Source of the DNA: Streptomyces paludis
Lineage (GTDB): Bacteria; Actinomycetota; Actinomycetes; Streptomycetales; Streptomycetaceae
NCBI RefSeq assembly: GCF_003344965.1
Contig: NZ_CP031194.1
Location: forward strand, 434,001 to 498,000
DNA: 64,000 nt
Direction: 5' to 3'
Translations under genes and position numbers: made by a program
The notes under the pieces: generated by a model
Databases searched by the model: none
What the model saw: the letters and a program-made list of their open reading frames with translations, nothing else
Told to the model about the DNA's origin: nothing
Shown: positions 9,562-19,263 of the stretch, in pieces
How positions within the stretch are numbered: the stretch's first letter is position 1
Layout: each line of letters opens with the position of its first letter

Positions 9562-12075
9562 GTGACCCTTATCGATCAGCTGCCGCCGGATGCCGACCCC
9601 GATGCCCTCTTCGAGGCTTTCTCCTCCTGGGCCGAGGACAGCGGCATCACCCTCTACCCGGCTCAGGAGGAGGCGCTGATCGAGGTGGTGTCCGGGGCCA
9701 ATGTGATCCTCTCGACCCCCACCGGCTCCGGGAAGAGCCTGGTCGCGGCGGGTGCGCACTTCACGGCGCTGGCTCAGGACAAGGTCACCTTCTACACCGC
9801 GCCGATCAAGGCGCTGGTCTCCGAGAAGTTCTTCGACCTGTGCAAACTCTTCGGCACGGAGAACGTCGGCATGCTGACCGGCGACGCCTCCGTCAACGCG
9901 GACGCGCCCGTCATCTGCTGTACGGCCGAGGTGCTGGCGTCCATCGCGCTGCGCGACGGGAAATACGCCGACATCGGTCAGGTCGTGATGGACGAGTTCC
10001 ACTTCTACGCGGAGCCGGACCGGGGCTGGGCCTGGCAGATCCCGCTGCTGGAACTGCCGCAGGCCCAGTTCATCCTGATGTCGGCCACGCTCGGTGATGT
10101 CGCGCGCTTCGAGACCGATCTGACCCGCCGCACCGGCCGGCCCACCTCCGTCGTACGGTCCTCGACCCGGCCCGTACCGCTCACGTACGAGTACCGCCTC
10201 ACCCCGATCACCGAGACGCTGACGGAGCTGCTGGAGACCCGGCAGGCGCCGGTGTACATCGTGCACTTCACACAGGCCGCCGCCGTGGAGCGGGCGCAGT
10301 CGCTGATGAGCATCAACATGTGCACGCGCGAGGAGAAGGACAAAATCGCCGACCTGATCGGCAACTTCCGTTTCACCACCAAGTTCGGCCGGAATCTCTC
10401 CCGTTACGTACGGCACGGCATCGGGGTGCACCACGCGGGCATGCTGCCCAAGTACCGGCGGCTGGTGGAGAAGCTCGCGCAGGCGGGTCTGCTGAAGGTG
10501 ATCTGCGGGACGGACACACTCGGCGTCGGTGTCAACGTCCCCATCCGTACGGTGCTGTTCACCGCCCTCAGCAAGTACGACGGCAATCGCGTACGCACCC
10601 TGCGCGCCCGGGAGTTCCACCAGATCGCGGGCCGGGCCGGGCGGGCCGGGTTCGACACCGCCGGGCTGGTCGTGGCGCAGGCGCCGGAGCATGTGGTGGA
10701 GAACGAGAAGGCGCTCGCGAAGGCGGGCGACGATCCGAAGAAGCGCCGCAAGGTGGTGCGCAAGAAGGCGCCGGAGGGCTTTGTCGCGTGGTCGGAGACC
10801 ACCTTCGACAAGCTGATCGACTCCGATCCCGAGCCGCTGACCTCGCGTTTCCGGGTCACCCACACGATGCTGCTGTCGGTGATCGCGCGGCCGGGCAACG
10901 CCTTCGAGGCGATGCGCCATCTGCTGGAGGACAACCACGAGCCGCGCAGGCAGCAGCTGCGCCACATCCGGCGGGCGATCGCGATCTACCGTTCGCTGCT
11001 GGACGGCGGGGTGGTGGAGCGGCTGGCGGTCCCGGACGCGGAGGGCCGTATCGTCCGGCTGACCGTCGATCTCCAGCAGGACTTCGCGCTCAACCAGCCG
11101 CTGTCCACGTTCGCGCTGGCCTCGTTCGAGCTGCTGGACAAGGAGTCGCCGTCGTACGCGCTGGACATGGTGTCGGTGGTGGAGTCCACACTGGACGACC
11201 CGCGCCAGATCCTGGCCGCCCAGCAGAACAAGGCGCGCGGCGAGGCGGTCGGCGCGATGAAGGCGGACGGGATCGAGTACGAGGAGCGGATGGAGCGGCT
11301 CCAGGAGGTCACGTACCCGAAGCCGCTCGAAGAGCTGCTCGTCCACGCGTACAACGTCTACCGGACGAGCCACCCGTGGGTGGGTGACCACCCGGTCTCG
11401 CCGAAGTCCGTGATCCGGGACATGTACGAACGGGCCCTGTCCTTCACGGAGTTCACGTCCCACTACGAGCTGGCCCGGACCGAGGGCATTGTGCTGCGCT
11501 ATCTGGCGGGCGCGTACAAGGCGCTGGAACACACTATTCCGGATGATCTCAAGTCGGAGGACCTGGAGGATCTGACGGCCTGGCTGGGCGAGATGGTCCG
11601 GCAGGTCGACTCCAGTCTGCTGGACGAGTGGGAGCAGCTGGCCAACCCCGAGATCGAGACCGCCGAGGAGGCGCGGGAGAAGGCCGACCAGGTCAGGCCG
11701 GTCACCGCCAACGCGCGGGCCTTCCGGGTGCTGGTGCGCAACGCGATGTTCCGCCGGGTGGAGCTGGCCGCGCTGGACCGCTTCTACGATCTGGGCGAGC
11801 TGGACAACGAGTCCGGCTGGGACGCGGACCGGTGGGGCGAGGCCATGGACGCGTACTGGGACGAGTACGAGGATCTGGGTACGGGCCCGGACGCGCGCGG
11901 GCCGAAGCTGCTGGCCATCGAGGAGGACCCGGCGCACGGCCTGTGGCGGGTCCGGCAGACCTTCGCCGACCCCAACGGCGACCACGACTGGGGCATCAGC
12001 GCGGAGGTCGACCTCGCGGCCTCCGACGCGGAGGGCCTGGCGGTCGTGCGCGTCACAGCGGTCGGTCAGCTCTGA
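9562..12075 (+). CDS. Ski2/Mtr4-like DEAD/DEAH-box RNA helicase with DUF3516 C-terminus
   Basis: 837 aa from GTG 9562. Superfamily 2 motifs appear in order: Walker A STPTGSGKS (about residue 51-59), motif II MDEFHF (a DEFH variant), SATLGD, GVGVNVPIRT and HQIAGRAGRAGFD. The C-terminal 350 residues are the acidic helical region (DUF3516) seen in actinobacterial Ski2-like helicases. These probably unwind structured RNA in turnover or ribosome assembly; no substrate can be read here. GTG 9502 would add 20 residues that do not look conserved. It is followed by tesB with 48 nt between. Confidence 0.88.
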   Translation: MTLIDQLPPDADPDALFEAFSSWAEDSGITLYPAQEEALIEVVSGANVILSTPTGSGKSLVAAGAHFTALAQDKVTFYTAPIKALVSEKFFDLCKLFGTENVGMLTGDASVNADAPVICCTAEVLASIALRDGKYADIGQVVMDEFHFYAEPDRGWAWQIPLLELPQAQFILMSATLGDVARFETDLTRRTGRPTSVVRSSTRPVPLTYEYRLTPITETLTELLETRQAPVYIVHFTQAAAVERAQSLMSINMCTREEKDKIADLIGNFRFTTKFGRNLSRYVRHGIGVHHAGMLPKYRRLVEKLAQAGLLKVICGTDTLGVGVNVPIRTVLFTALSKYDGNRVRTLRAREFHQIAGRAGRAGFDTAGLVVAQAPEHVVENEKALAKAGDDPKKRRKVVRKKAPEGFVAWSETTFDKLIDSDPEPLTSRFRVTHTMLLSVIARPGNAFEAMRHLLEDNHEPRRQQLRHIRRAIAIYRSLLDGGVVERLAVPDAEGRIVRLTVDLQQDFALNQPLSTFALASFELLDKESPSYALDMVSVVESTLDDPRQILAAQQNKARGEAVGAMKADGIEYEERMERLQEVTYPKPLEELLVHAYNVYRTSHPWVGDHPVSPKSVIRDMYERALSFTEFTSHYELARTEGIVLRYLAGAYKALEHTIPDDLKSEDLEDLTAWLGEMVRQVDSSLLDEWEQLANPEIETAEEAREKADQVRPVTANARAFRVLVRNAMFRRVELAALDRFYDLGELDNESGWDADRWGEAMDAYWDEYEDLGTGPDARGPKLLAIEEDPAHGLWRVRQTFADPNGDHDWGISAEVDLAASDAEGLAVVRVTAVGQL

Positions 12076-12123
12076 GCGCGATCGGGCGGCTCTGAGCACC
12101 ACACGAACGGGAGCATGAGGCAC

Positions 12124-12996
12124 ATGACGAACCCTGCCGAGAGACTGGTGGATCTGCTCGATCTGGAGCGGATCGAGGTCGATATCTTCCGGGGGCGCAG
12201 CCCCGAGGAATCCCTTCAGCGGGTCTTCGGCGGCCAGGTGGCGGGCCAGGCGCTCGTCGCGGCCGGCCGGACGACCGACGGCGAGCGCCCGGTGCACTCG
12301 CTGCACGCGTACTTCCTGCGCCCGGGGCGGCCCGGTGTGCCGATCGTCTACCAGGTCGAACGGGTCAGGGACGGACGGTCGTTCACCACCCGGCGGGTGA
12401 CCGCCGTGCAGCAGGGCCGCACGATCTTCAATCTGACGGCGTCCTTCCACCGCCCGGAGGAGGGCAGCTTCGAGCACCAGCTGCCGCCCCGGCTGGAGTT
12501 CCCCGACCCCGAGTCGCTGCCGACGCTCTCCGACGAGGTACAGGCCCATCTGGGCGCGCTGCCCGAGCCGCTGGAGCGGATGGTACGGCGCCAGCCCTTC
12601 GACATCCGGTACGTGGACCGGCTGCGCTGGACCCGCGAGGAGATCGAGGGCGCGGACGCCCGCAGCGCGGTGTGGATGCGCGCGGTGGGTCCCCTGGGCG
12701 ACGACCCGCTGGTGCACACCTGCGCGCTGACGTACGCGAGCGACATGACCCTGCTCGACGCGGTACGCATCCCCATCGAACCGCTCTGGGGCCCACGCGG
12801 CTTCGACATGGCGTCACTGGACCACGCGATGTGGTTCCATCACCCGTTCCGCGCCGACGAGTGGTTCCTGTACGACCAGGAGTCACCGATCGCGACGGGC
12901 GGCCGGGGGCTGGCCCGGGGGCGGATCTACAACCGGGAGGGGCAGTTGCTGGTCTCGGTGGTACAGGAGGGGCTCTTCCACAAGCTGACCGGCTGA
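12124..12996 (+). CDS. tesB: Acyl-CoA thioesterase II
   Basis: 290 aa. It is a double hot-dog protein of the TesB family that hydrolyses medium- and long-chain acyl-CoA to free acid and CoA. Family features include FGGQVAGQALVAA near residue 37, HSLHAYFLRPG, the YASDMTLLD stretch and SLDHAMWFHHPF near 235-246, which carries the conserved Asp-His region. ATG 12124 is chosen over 12115 because the upstream GGGAG is too close to the earlier ATG. It lies downstream of the helicase on the same strand, possibly co-transcribed. Confidence 0.92.
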   Translation: MTNPAERLVDLLDLERIEVDIFRGRSPEESLQRVFGGQVAGQALVAAGRTTDGERPVHSLHAYFLRPGRPGVPIVYQVERVRDGRSFTTRRVTAVQQGRTIFNLTASFHRPEEGSFEHQLPPRLEFPDPESLPTLSDEVQAHLGALPEPLERMVRRQPFDIRYVDRLRWTREEIEGADARSAVWMRAVGPLGDDPLVHTCALTYASDMTLLDAVRIPIEPLWGPRGFDMASLDHAMWFHHPFRADEWFLYDQESPIATGGRGLARGRIYNREGQLLVSVVQEGLFHKLTG

Positions 12997-13017
12997 ACCA
13001 GGCTCTGCGAACGGCAC

Positions 13018-13060
13018 GCGCTGTCCGCCGCTCCGCGAGGCGCGGGACGGCGGACAGCGC
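13018..13060. terminator. Strong hairpin between tesB and the giant ATPase gene
   Basis: A perfect 13-bp stem pairs GCGCTGTCCGCCG (13018-13030) with its complement at 13048-13060 around a 17-nt loop. The two flanking genes converge here, so it is probably a bidirectional terminator and one edge of the cassette. Confidence 0.75.
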
Positions 13061-13089
13061 GGGAGAACGGAGCTGCCCGCCCCGTGTCG

Positions 13090-16000
13090 TCACATGTCGA
13101 GTCCCGCGCACTGCAGGAGCACCGGCTCCAGGCGCAGCTGCGAGCCGTCACGGTCGAACACCTGGAGGGCGTCGAGGCAGGCGAAGCACCAGGCTGCCTC
13201 CTCCTCGTCCCCGGTACGGTAGGCGATGGCGGTCAACACGGCCTCCCGGTCGACCGATTCCCCGCCCAGCTCCGCGACGACGGACCGGTAGCCCGCCGCG
13301 AGCACAGGATCCGTGTACACCCCGGTGGCGTCGAGGAAGACACGGGCCGCTGAGCGGTCCGTGAGCATGTCTGCCAGCCGTCGGAGAACCTCTTCGGGGT
13401 CACCGAGCTCGCCGTGCAACCGGTGCGCACGGTCGACGAGGATGGGCCATCCGCCCGTCAGCGCGTGAAGCCGGTCCAGTCGTTCGCCCGTGGTGAACAA
13501 TTCAACGGCCTGCGCCCAGCCTCGCAGGCTTCGGCGGTCGTGCCGGCGCAGCACCACGGGAGCCGCGGCGGTCCGCTCCCGGCCCGTCAGCAGGTCGCGC
13601 CACAGGTCCAGTTGGCCGTCGTCGGTCACGATCACAACAGCGCGGGTGACCCCGGGGGTGCTGGGCAGCAGGGTGTCGGCCTGGTCGACCGCCTTGCGGT
13701 AGGTCTCCGGCTTGGCCGGGTTGTCGAAACCGGCGAAATCGCTGATGATCACCCGTCGTTCGCGGGGACGTCCCCCGGTGAGCTCCTGCTTGAAGACACT
13801 GGGTTTGCCGACGGGCGGCAGCTCCCAGTCGGCGATGCGTCCGGCGACGGCTCGCAGGGTGTCGCTCACATCGGTGATTCCGGTGGCCGCGGTGCCCAGG
13901 ACCACCCTTGTCTGGTTGGCCCGAGCGCCAAGGAGATCGTCCAGCTGGGAGAAGGTGAGCGGCGCGGACCTGCCGTCGGACAGCTCAGGGCGCCCCTCCA
14001 GCACGATGCTCTCGCCCAGCTCGCAGTCCTGTTCGGCTCTCAGCAGCCGGGCCTCGACCTCGTGTGGCGTTCCGATCATGCGCAACGCGTTCGGACCGCG
14101 CAGATGCCAGCCCTGGCCGTCATGGTTGGGCGCCAAAACACCCAGCCCCACCATCTCGGAGAGATAGGCGCGGAACCCCTCGGTGTCGAGTTGCGCGAAC
14201 CCCTCGCGCCACCAGGTCTCGCACCACTCACGTAGTTCGGCGTCACTCAACCGTACTTCCAGGCCGTGGTGCCGCGCCTGATACGCCAGCACATTGGCGA
14301 TCACGTCGTACCGGTGGTCCAGGCTCAGCGTCTCTGTGAAGGCCGCCGAGATACCCGTCCTGAGGGTGGTGTCCGACTCGACGGCCTCGATGTCGGCGGC
14401 CTGTACCGTGTAGGGCGGTCCCTCGGCACCGCGCCGCGCCCGCTTGCGGTGCATCAGTTCGACGAGCCGATGGCCGAACATCTGCAGCAGGAAGGGCTGG
14501 TACGAGCAGTAGCCGAGGACCCTGTTCACCAAGTCCACATCGCCGAACTCGAAGCCGAGCGCCCGCATGGGCTCGACCAGGAGATCGGCGGCGAACTGCG
14601 GAGCGAGCGGGCCGATCACCTTCGGGGTCTGCGCGAGATGCCCGAACGGTCCATTGCTCGCGAGCTTGGAGAATCGCTGTACGGAGTGCAGGCCGGCGAA
14701 GACGACCTTCGCCCGGTCCTTGGTGTCGGACCCGAGCCCCTTCAGCTTCTTGGTCTGGGCGAAGCGAGGGGCGTCCGCCTCGAAGAACTGGTCGCACTCG
14801 TCAAGAAGGATCAGCAGCCGGCGCCGGGAGTCCTCGTCGAGCCAGTGACCGATGCCCTCACGTACGCGATCGAAGCGGTCCTTCTGCGACTTGCGGCCCT
14901 GAGGCCGGCCCAGCACCTGGGCATCGGTCAGTTCCCGGTCCAGGACACTCCACAGGGCCTCCGGCCCGAGGGAGCTTCCCTTGCCGATGTTCTCCTGGTC
15001 CAGGTTCACGTACACCGACTGGTGGAACCCGGGGCGCTGCTCCATGAAGCGTTCCCCGGCGTCGCTGAGCAACGCTGATTTGCCCAGGCCGCGGCCACCG
15101 TAGATGACCTGAGTGCCCTGCGGGTCGAGGATGCTCTTGCGTTCCGCGTCCCGCCCGTAGAACATTTCCCCGCCGATCCGGCCGCGCTTCTCCCTGATGT
15201 ACGGGTTGACGCCGGAGAACGGCAACAACGTCTGTGTGGCCGTGCTGACCTGCCGGTTACCACGGGCCGCGAGGTAGGCCAGGGCGGCGTCGTCCACAAC
15301 GAGCAGCGGCTGCAGACGGTCGGACCCGGCGGCGAGTTCGGCGCGGGCCTCCCGGCCGAGGGTGCCGAAGTAGACGACCAGAAGACTGGTCTCGCTGGGA
15401 TCCCTGGACGCCAGGCTCATGACCACCTTGGCGGGCGGTCGGCCCCAGAGCATGAGCACGCGGAGGGTGCCGCCCTGCTCCTTGATCTGCGATCCGAAGG
15501 CCGGCACCTTGGCCCGGCCGTTGATCTCCACGCCGGTCGCTTCGAAGAAGCGGTACTCGCGCCGGTGCGGCGACAGCCCTTCCAGCGGCCGGGCGCTCTT
15601 GGCGTCGTAGCCCAGGAGCTTCAGGGCCGGGAGCAACTGCCGCCGGGCGGAGGCGTTGGGACGGTCCTTCGGTTCGGTGGCGCCCAGCTCGCGCCAGTCG
15701 TTCAGGGCGTCCGCCGCGAGTGCCGCCTCGTCACTGGAGAGGTTTCCGTAGTCCAGGACGGGAACGCCCGGGTGCTTCCCGCCGGAGCGGACCATCGCGA
15801 TGAGTTCGTGGTCGATGCCCTTGGGCAGTCCGTCGGGCACGACAGGAAAGAACTCGGTCAGATGGGACTCGCCCGCGTCGATCTCCGGGACGGGTTCGCC
15901 GATCTCCAGGAAGTAGACGAGGTCCGCGGCGGTCGCCAGGCCGCCGGTGTCCAGGTGCCGCAGGACCTGTGCCCGTTCCTCCTCTCCGAGGTCCAGTGCG

Positions 16001-19000
16001 TCGAGCCGGGCGCGGATCCGGTCGGTCGCTTCCTGACGGTACGCGGGCAAGTCCACCCGTACCGTGTCCAATGCCCGCCGTACGGCGATCAGTTCACGCT
16101 GGCCGGTGTCGTCGTCGAGGTGGGTGCACGCGTCGGCCAGCAGCTCCTGGAGCCTCAGATCCTGGTCATCCGTCACAGCGCTGTCGGCCTGGGCCCGGCG
16201 CAGCTCCGCGACGAGTTCGTCGTGCGCCGCGCGCAGAGCCGTACGCCGCGTTGCTTCCAGCTCGTCGATCTCGGCGCTCTTCCGCGGGCCGAACACCGCA
16301 CTGTCCGAGCCCCGCAGCGCTCCTTTCGCCGCCAGCTCCACCAGAGTGCGGGCCGCCGTGAACGCGTCGCGAGCGAGCCGCTCGGACAGCGCCTCCTCCC
16401 AGCCGCGCTCCACAGCGATCAGGAGCAGATCGAGCGAGGGCTGCTCCCCGATGGTGTCGCAGACCTTGAGCAACTCCGCGTCCAGGACGAGTTCGGCATC
16501 GGCTCCGCCGCCGGGGGGCGCGGTGCCCGCTCCGTCGGACAACAGGACGAAGAGCTCCTCCATGGCGCTGCGCGCCGCCCACGCGGTCGCGGTGGCGACA
16601 GTGCCGGGGCGGCTCGCCAGGTGTTCGAGCTCCACCAGGACGTCGTCGCGCCGGGCCAGCACCGACTGGCGCAGGGACGAGATCTCCTTGGCGGCCCGGT
16701 TCCCGTCCGACCGGTCGCCCCTGCGGACCCCTTCGACCGCCAGACACCAGTCCTTGGCCAAAACGGTGGCCCGCTCGACGACATGGACCAGGTCACGCCG
16801 TCCGGAACCCTGAAGCGGTTTGCCGCTGGACGAACGGTACGTGCGGTCCATGCGGTCGATCTCGGCGTTGATCTCGGAGAGTTTCGAGAGGCGTTCCACC
16901 TCCCCCCGGACCGTCGGCAGAGCGTCCCGGTCATCGTTGATCACCACCGTGAGCATCGATCCGAGCAGCCCGTCTCCGGGAACCAGCCATCGTTTGGCGA
17001 TGGCTGTCGCCCTGGCGAACCGGAGGCGCTGCGGCGCGATGAGGACGGCACACTGTTCGCGAAGGTCCCGCAGCCGGGCCTCGGTCTCGGAGACGTCGGC
17101 GATGACGACCAGCGGCGGGGCGATCATCAGGGCCCCGCTGAGCGCACGGTCCGCGACGGCGGTCGCCACTTCTCCCAGCGCGCCCGGCAGCCGGTTCACC
17201 ATGTCCTTGAGCTGAGCACCTGCCACATGGTCTCCGGTCACCAGAGCCGCACGCAACAGAGCCGGGAACAGCACGAGTTCGCCGGCCTCCGAGTCCCGGC
17301 CGACGAATCCGCCCTGCCGCTGGAGCAGGTCGGTGACCAGCCGGGTGCCGCGGCCTGCACCGGAGCCGAGCAGCGCGGCCGCGCCGGCCAGCCGGAGCGC
17401 CGTCACCTGGGAATCAGGGCGCCCCGCGGCCCGCGCCACATGGTGCGCGAGCCCGAACCGCCGCTCCTCGATCAGCCGGGCCAGGGCCCGCTCAGCCGCC
17501 GCGTCGTCGCCGTCCGGCACGTCGCCGATGGGCTCGGGCCCGGTGTCGGACGTGGGCGTGACCTCTTCGCCCATAGCCGGCGGGGCCGGCAGGGGCACCG
17601 CGTCCGGCGCATCCGCGGAGAGTGCTTCGGGGGTGGCCGGGGCGGAGTGGGTGATCGCTTCCGGTTCCGCGTCGGGCCGGGGGCCGGTGAGCCCGGCGGG
17701 CTCGTCAGTGGTGTCTTCAACGGGGCGGTCGTTGGGTCTCTCGACCGGCTCCTCGGCCGGGGCCGTGACCGGTCGCTCGTCCGCCACCGGGACAGTCTCC
17801 CGTCCGGCGGCGGCCTCCCGCGCCTCGCCGGACGGCAGGGTGGCCGCGGCGCTTCGCTCCGCGGCCGGCGCCCCGGACTCGTCGGGTTCGGGCACGGTGC
17901 TGCCCACTACCGGTTCGGGCAGCGTCAGTTCGCGTACGAACACCGCCGCCGGGACACATGCGGGGAGTACGCGCACGATCTGCGCCTGAAGGGCCAAAGT
18001 CTCCGCCATGGCATCCGTCCGTCGCACCAACCGGACAAGGGCGGCCAACTCGGTGAGCAACGTGCCTTCCTGGCGTTCCCGCTCCGCCCACACCGACATA
18101 TCCAGGAGCCGCTGGGCGGCGGCGCTCACGGCCTGGGCGGCGGAGGCGACAGCGGGGTCGTCCGTCCGGCAGCCAATGGAGACCAGTTCCCTCAGTGTCT
18201 CCCGCACGACGCGATCGTGGTCGCGAGCCACCCGGTACGACCGCGCGACCCTCGCCATGTCCTCCAGTCGTAGCGTCTCCACAACGATGTCCACCGCGTC
18301 GAACACGGTCCGGGCGCTGTCGAAGAGCCCTCTCAGCCGGGTCAACGGCATGAGGTCGTCCTCGGCAGGAGGGCGCCCGTCCCCGACCGCCGCGGTGACG
18401 CGCCGGGCGGCCGGCAGAGCCTCCGCGAGTGCGCACTCCAGCCTTCGGCAGGCATCTTCCGGGTCCGACGCGGTCCGGTCCCGGGTGCCGTCCGACGGCG
18501 CGGCGGGCGGGTTCGGTACGGCGACGTCGGCTCCCGGCCGGTCAGCACCGGAGGACGGGCCGTCGGTCGGGGCGGGCCGCGGCTTCTCACGCCCGGGACC
18601 GCCCAAGACCTCGGGGGCGCCAAGGGAGAAGTCCGGGTACGCCTCCACCACGGAGCGCGCGGCGGCACGCACGGCGTCGAGCCTTCGCTTCTCCGCCGGG
18701 TCCGACGCCGTTTCGAACCAGTCCCGCTCCGCTGCCCAAACGATGACATACGCGTCCGCGACCGATGCGTTGCACCAAGCGAATACAGCCGTCCGGATCA
18801 ATGGCGCGCCCCACCGGGAAACGGGATCGGAGACAGCGTCGCCGTCTTCGGCGAAGGCGGCCGTCCCGACATCCCGCATCACGGTATGGGTGAGTGTCCT
18901 GACACCACAGACACACGAGTTCTGCCGTGCCTCGCGCCGCAGCCTGGAAAGGACGTCCCTGCACAGAGCGCTGCCGGCACGTCGGGGAGCCGCCATACGG

Positions 19001-19209
19001 ATCCCCAGGCTTCCGAGCAGTGCCTGTCGGTCTTTGGGCGGAAGGGAGTTGAAGGCCAGTTCCACCGAGCCGACCTTCAGGTCGTCCAGGGCGGCGGCGG
19101 CCGGTTGCTCCAAGGCGCTGAGTGTCTCGGTCAGAGCTTCGAGACGCTCGACCGACACGCCCTTCGGAGACAACGGCGGCTCCGAGATGACGTGGTAGCG
19201 GTTCTGCAT
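13090..19209 (-). CDS. Giant 2039-aa STAND/AAA-like ATPase, possible conflict-system component
   Basis: Not recognised as a named family. Visible layout: a helical N-terminal domain (1-195); a Pro-rich spacer; helices (about 250-420); a Pro/Glu/Ala-rich linker (about 430-570); a long helical repeat-like region (570-1100); a mixed domain (about 1215-1330); then an ATPase. The ATPase has FYGR (1350-1353), Walker A GGRGLGKSA (1371-1379), Walker B LLILLDE (1465-1471), and the Q571-region PFLLQMFGHRL pattern followed by a winged-helix-like segment, as in STAND/AAA_16 NTPases. Residues about 1735-1940 look like a second, degenerate NTPase fold ending in TGGWP. There are no membrane segments or signal peptide. 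ATG 19209 has GGAG upstream. It lies 54 nt downstream of the 789-aa partner gene and is presumably co-transcribed. ATPase activity is likely; the biological role is inferred. Confidence 0.8.
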   Translation of the reverse strand: MQNRYHVISEPPLSPKGVSVERLEALTETLSALEQPAAAALDDLKVGSVELAFNSLPPKDRQALLGSLGIRMAAPRRAGSALCRDVLSRLRREARQNSCVCGVRTLTHTVMRDVGTAAFAEDGDAVSDPVSRWGAPLIRTAVFAWCNASVADAYVIVWAAERDWFETASDPAEKRRLDAVRAAARSVVEAYPDFSLGAPEVLGGPGREKPRPAPTDGPSSGADRPGADVAVPNPPAAPSDGTRDRTASDPEDACRRLECALAEALPAARRVTAAVGDGRPPAEDDLMPLTRLRGLFDSARTVFDAVDIVVETLRLEDMARVARSYRVARDHDRVVRETLRELVSIGCRTDDPAVASAAQAVSAAAQRLLDMSVWAERERQEGTLLTELAALVRLVRRTDAMAETLALQAQIVRVLPACVPAAVFVRELTLPEPVVGSTVPEPDESGAPAAERSAAATLPSGEAREAAAGRETVPVADERPVTAPAEEPVERPNDRPVEDTTDEPAGLTGPRPDAEPEAITHSAPATPEALSADAPDAVPLPAPPAMGEEVTPTSDTGPEPIGDVPDGDDAAAERALARLIEERRFGLAHHVARAAGRPDSQVTALRLAGAAALLGSGAGRGTRLVTDLLQRQGGFVGRDSEAGELVLFPALLRAALVTGDHVAGAQLKDMVNRLPGALGEVATAVADRALSGALMIAPPLVVIADVSETEARLRDLREQCAVLIAPQRLRFARATAIAKRWLVPGDGLLGSMLTVVINDDRDALPTVRGEVERLSKLSEINAEIDRMDRTYRSSSGKPLQGSGRRDLVHVVERATVLAKDWCLAVEGVRRGDRSDGNRAAKEISSLRQSVLARRDDVLVELEHLASRPGTVATATAWAARSAMEELFVLLSDGAGTAPPGGGADAELVLDAELLKVCDTIGEQPSLDLLLIAVERGWEEALSERLARDAFTAARTLVELAAKGALRGSDSAVFGPRKSAEIDELEATRRTALRAAHDELVAELRRAQADSAVTDDQDLRLQELLADACTHLDDDTGQRELIAVRRALDTVRVDLPAYRQEATDRIRARLDALDLGEEERAQVLRHLDTGGLATAADLVYFLEIGEPVPEIDAGESHLTEFFPVVPDGLPKGIDHELIAMVRSGGKHPGVPVLDYGNLSSDEAALAADALNDWRELGATEPKDRPNASARRQLLPALKLLGYDAKSARPLEGLSPHRREYRFFEATGVEINGRAKVPAFGSQIKEQGGTLRVLMLWGRPPAKVVMSLASRDPSETSLLVVYFGTLGREARAELAAGSDRLQPLLVVDDAALAYLAARGNRQVSTATQTLLPFSGVNPYIREKRGRIGGEMFYGRDAERKSILDPQGTQVIYGGRGLGKSALLSDAGERFMEQRPGFHQSVYVNLDQENIGKGSSLGPEALWSVLDRELTDAQVLGRPQGRKSQKDRFDRVREGIGHWLDEDSRRRLLILLDECDQFFEADAPRFAQTKKLKGLGSDTKDRAKVVFAGLHSVQRFSKLASNGPFGHLAQTPKVIGPLAPQFAADLLVEPMRALGFEFGDVDLVNRVLGYCSYQPFLLQMFGHRLVELMHRKRARRGAEGPPYTVQAADIEAVESDTTLRTGISAAFTETLSLDHRYDVIANVLAYQARHHGLEVRLSDAELREWCETWWREGFAQLDTEGFRAYLSEMVGLGVLAPNHDGQGWHLRGPNALRMIGTPHEVEARLLRAEQDCELGESIVLEGRPELSDGRSAPLTFSQLDDLLGARANQTRVVLGTAATGITDVSDTLRAVAGRIADWELPPVGKPSVFKQELTGGRPRERRVIISDFAGFDNPAKPETYRKAVDQADTLLPSTPGVTRAVVIVTDDGQLDLWRDLLTGRERTAAAPVVLRRHDRRSLRGWAQAVELFTTGERLDRLHALTGGWPILVDRAHRLHGELGDPEEVLRRLADMLTDRSAARVFLDATGVYTDPVLAAGYRSVVAELGGESVDREAVLTAIAYRTGDEEEAAWCFACLDALQVFDRDGSQLRLEPVLLQCAGLDM

Positions 19210-19263
19210 ACGTGCGTGCTCCGTTCGGTGGTGGGTTCCGTGTGAGCGGTCCTGCCGGAAGGG

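Noticed and set aside
8635..12717. A 1360-codon open frame on the minus strand spanning the helicase gene
   Set aside because: Only its last 263 codons match a real protein (the YdjM-like gene). The remainder is antisense to the well-supported helicase and thioesterase genes and reads as low-complexity Arg/Leu/Val/Gly sequence typical of GC-rich shadow frames.
15565..18273. A 902-codon plus-strand frame inside the giant ATPase gene
   Set aside because: The minus-strand frame has coherent motifs (Walker A and B, winged helix) and a proper start, while this one has Arg/Gly/Gln-rich composition without any domain, so it is a shadow.
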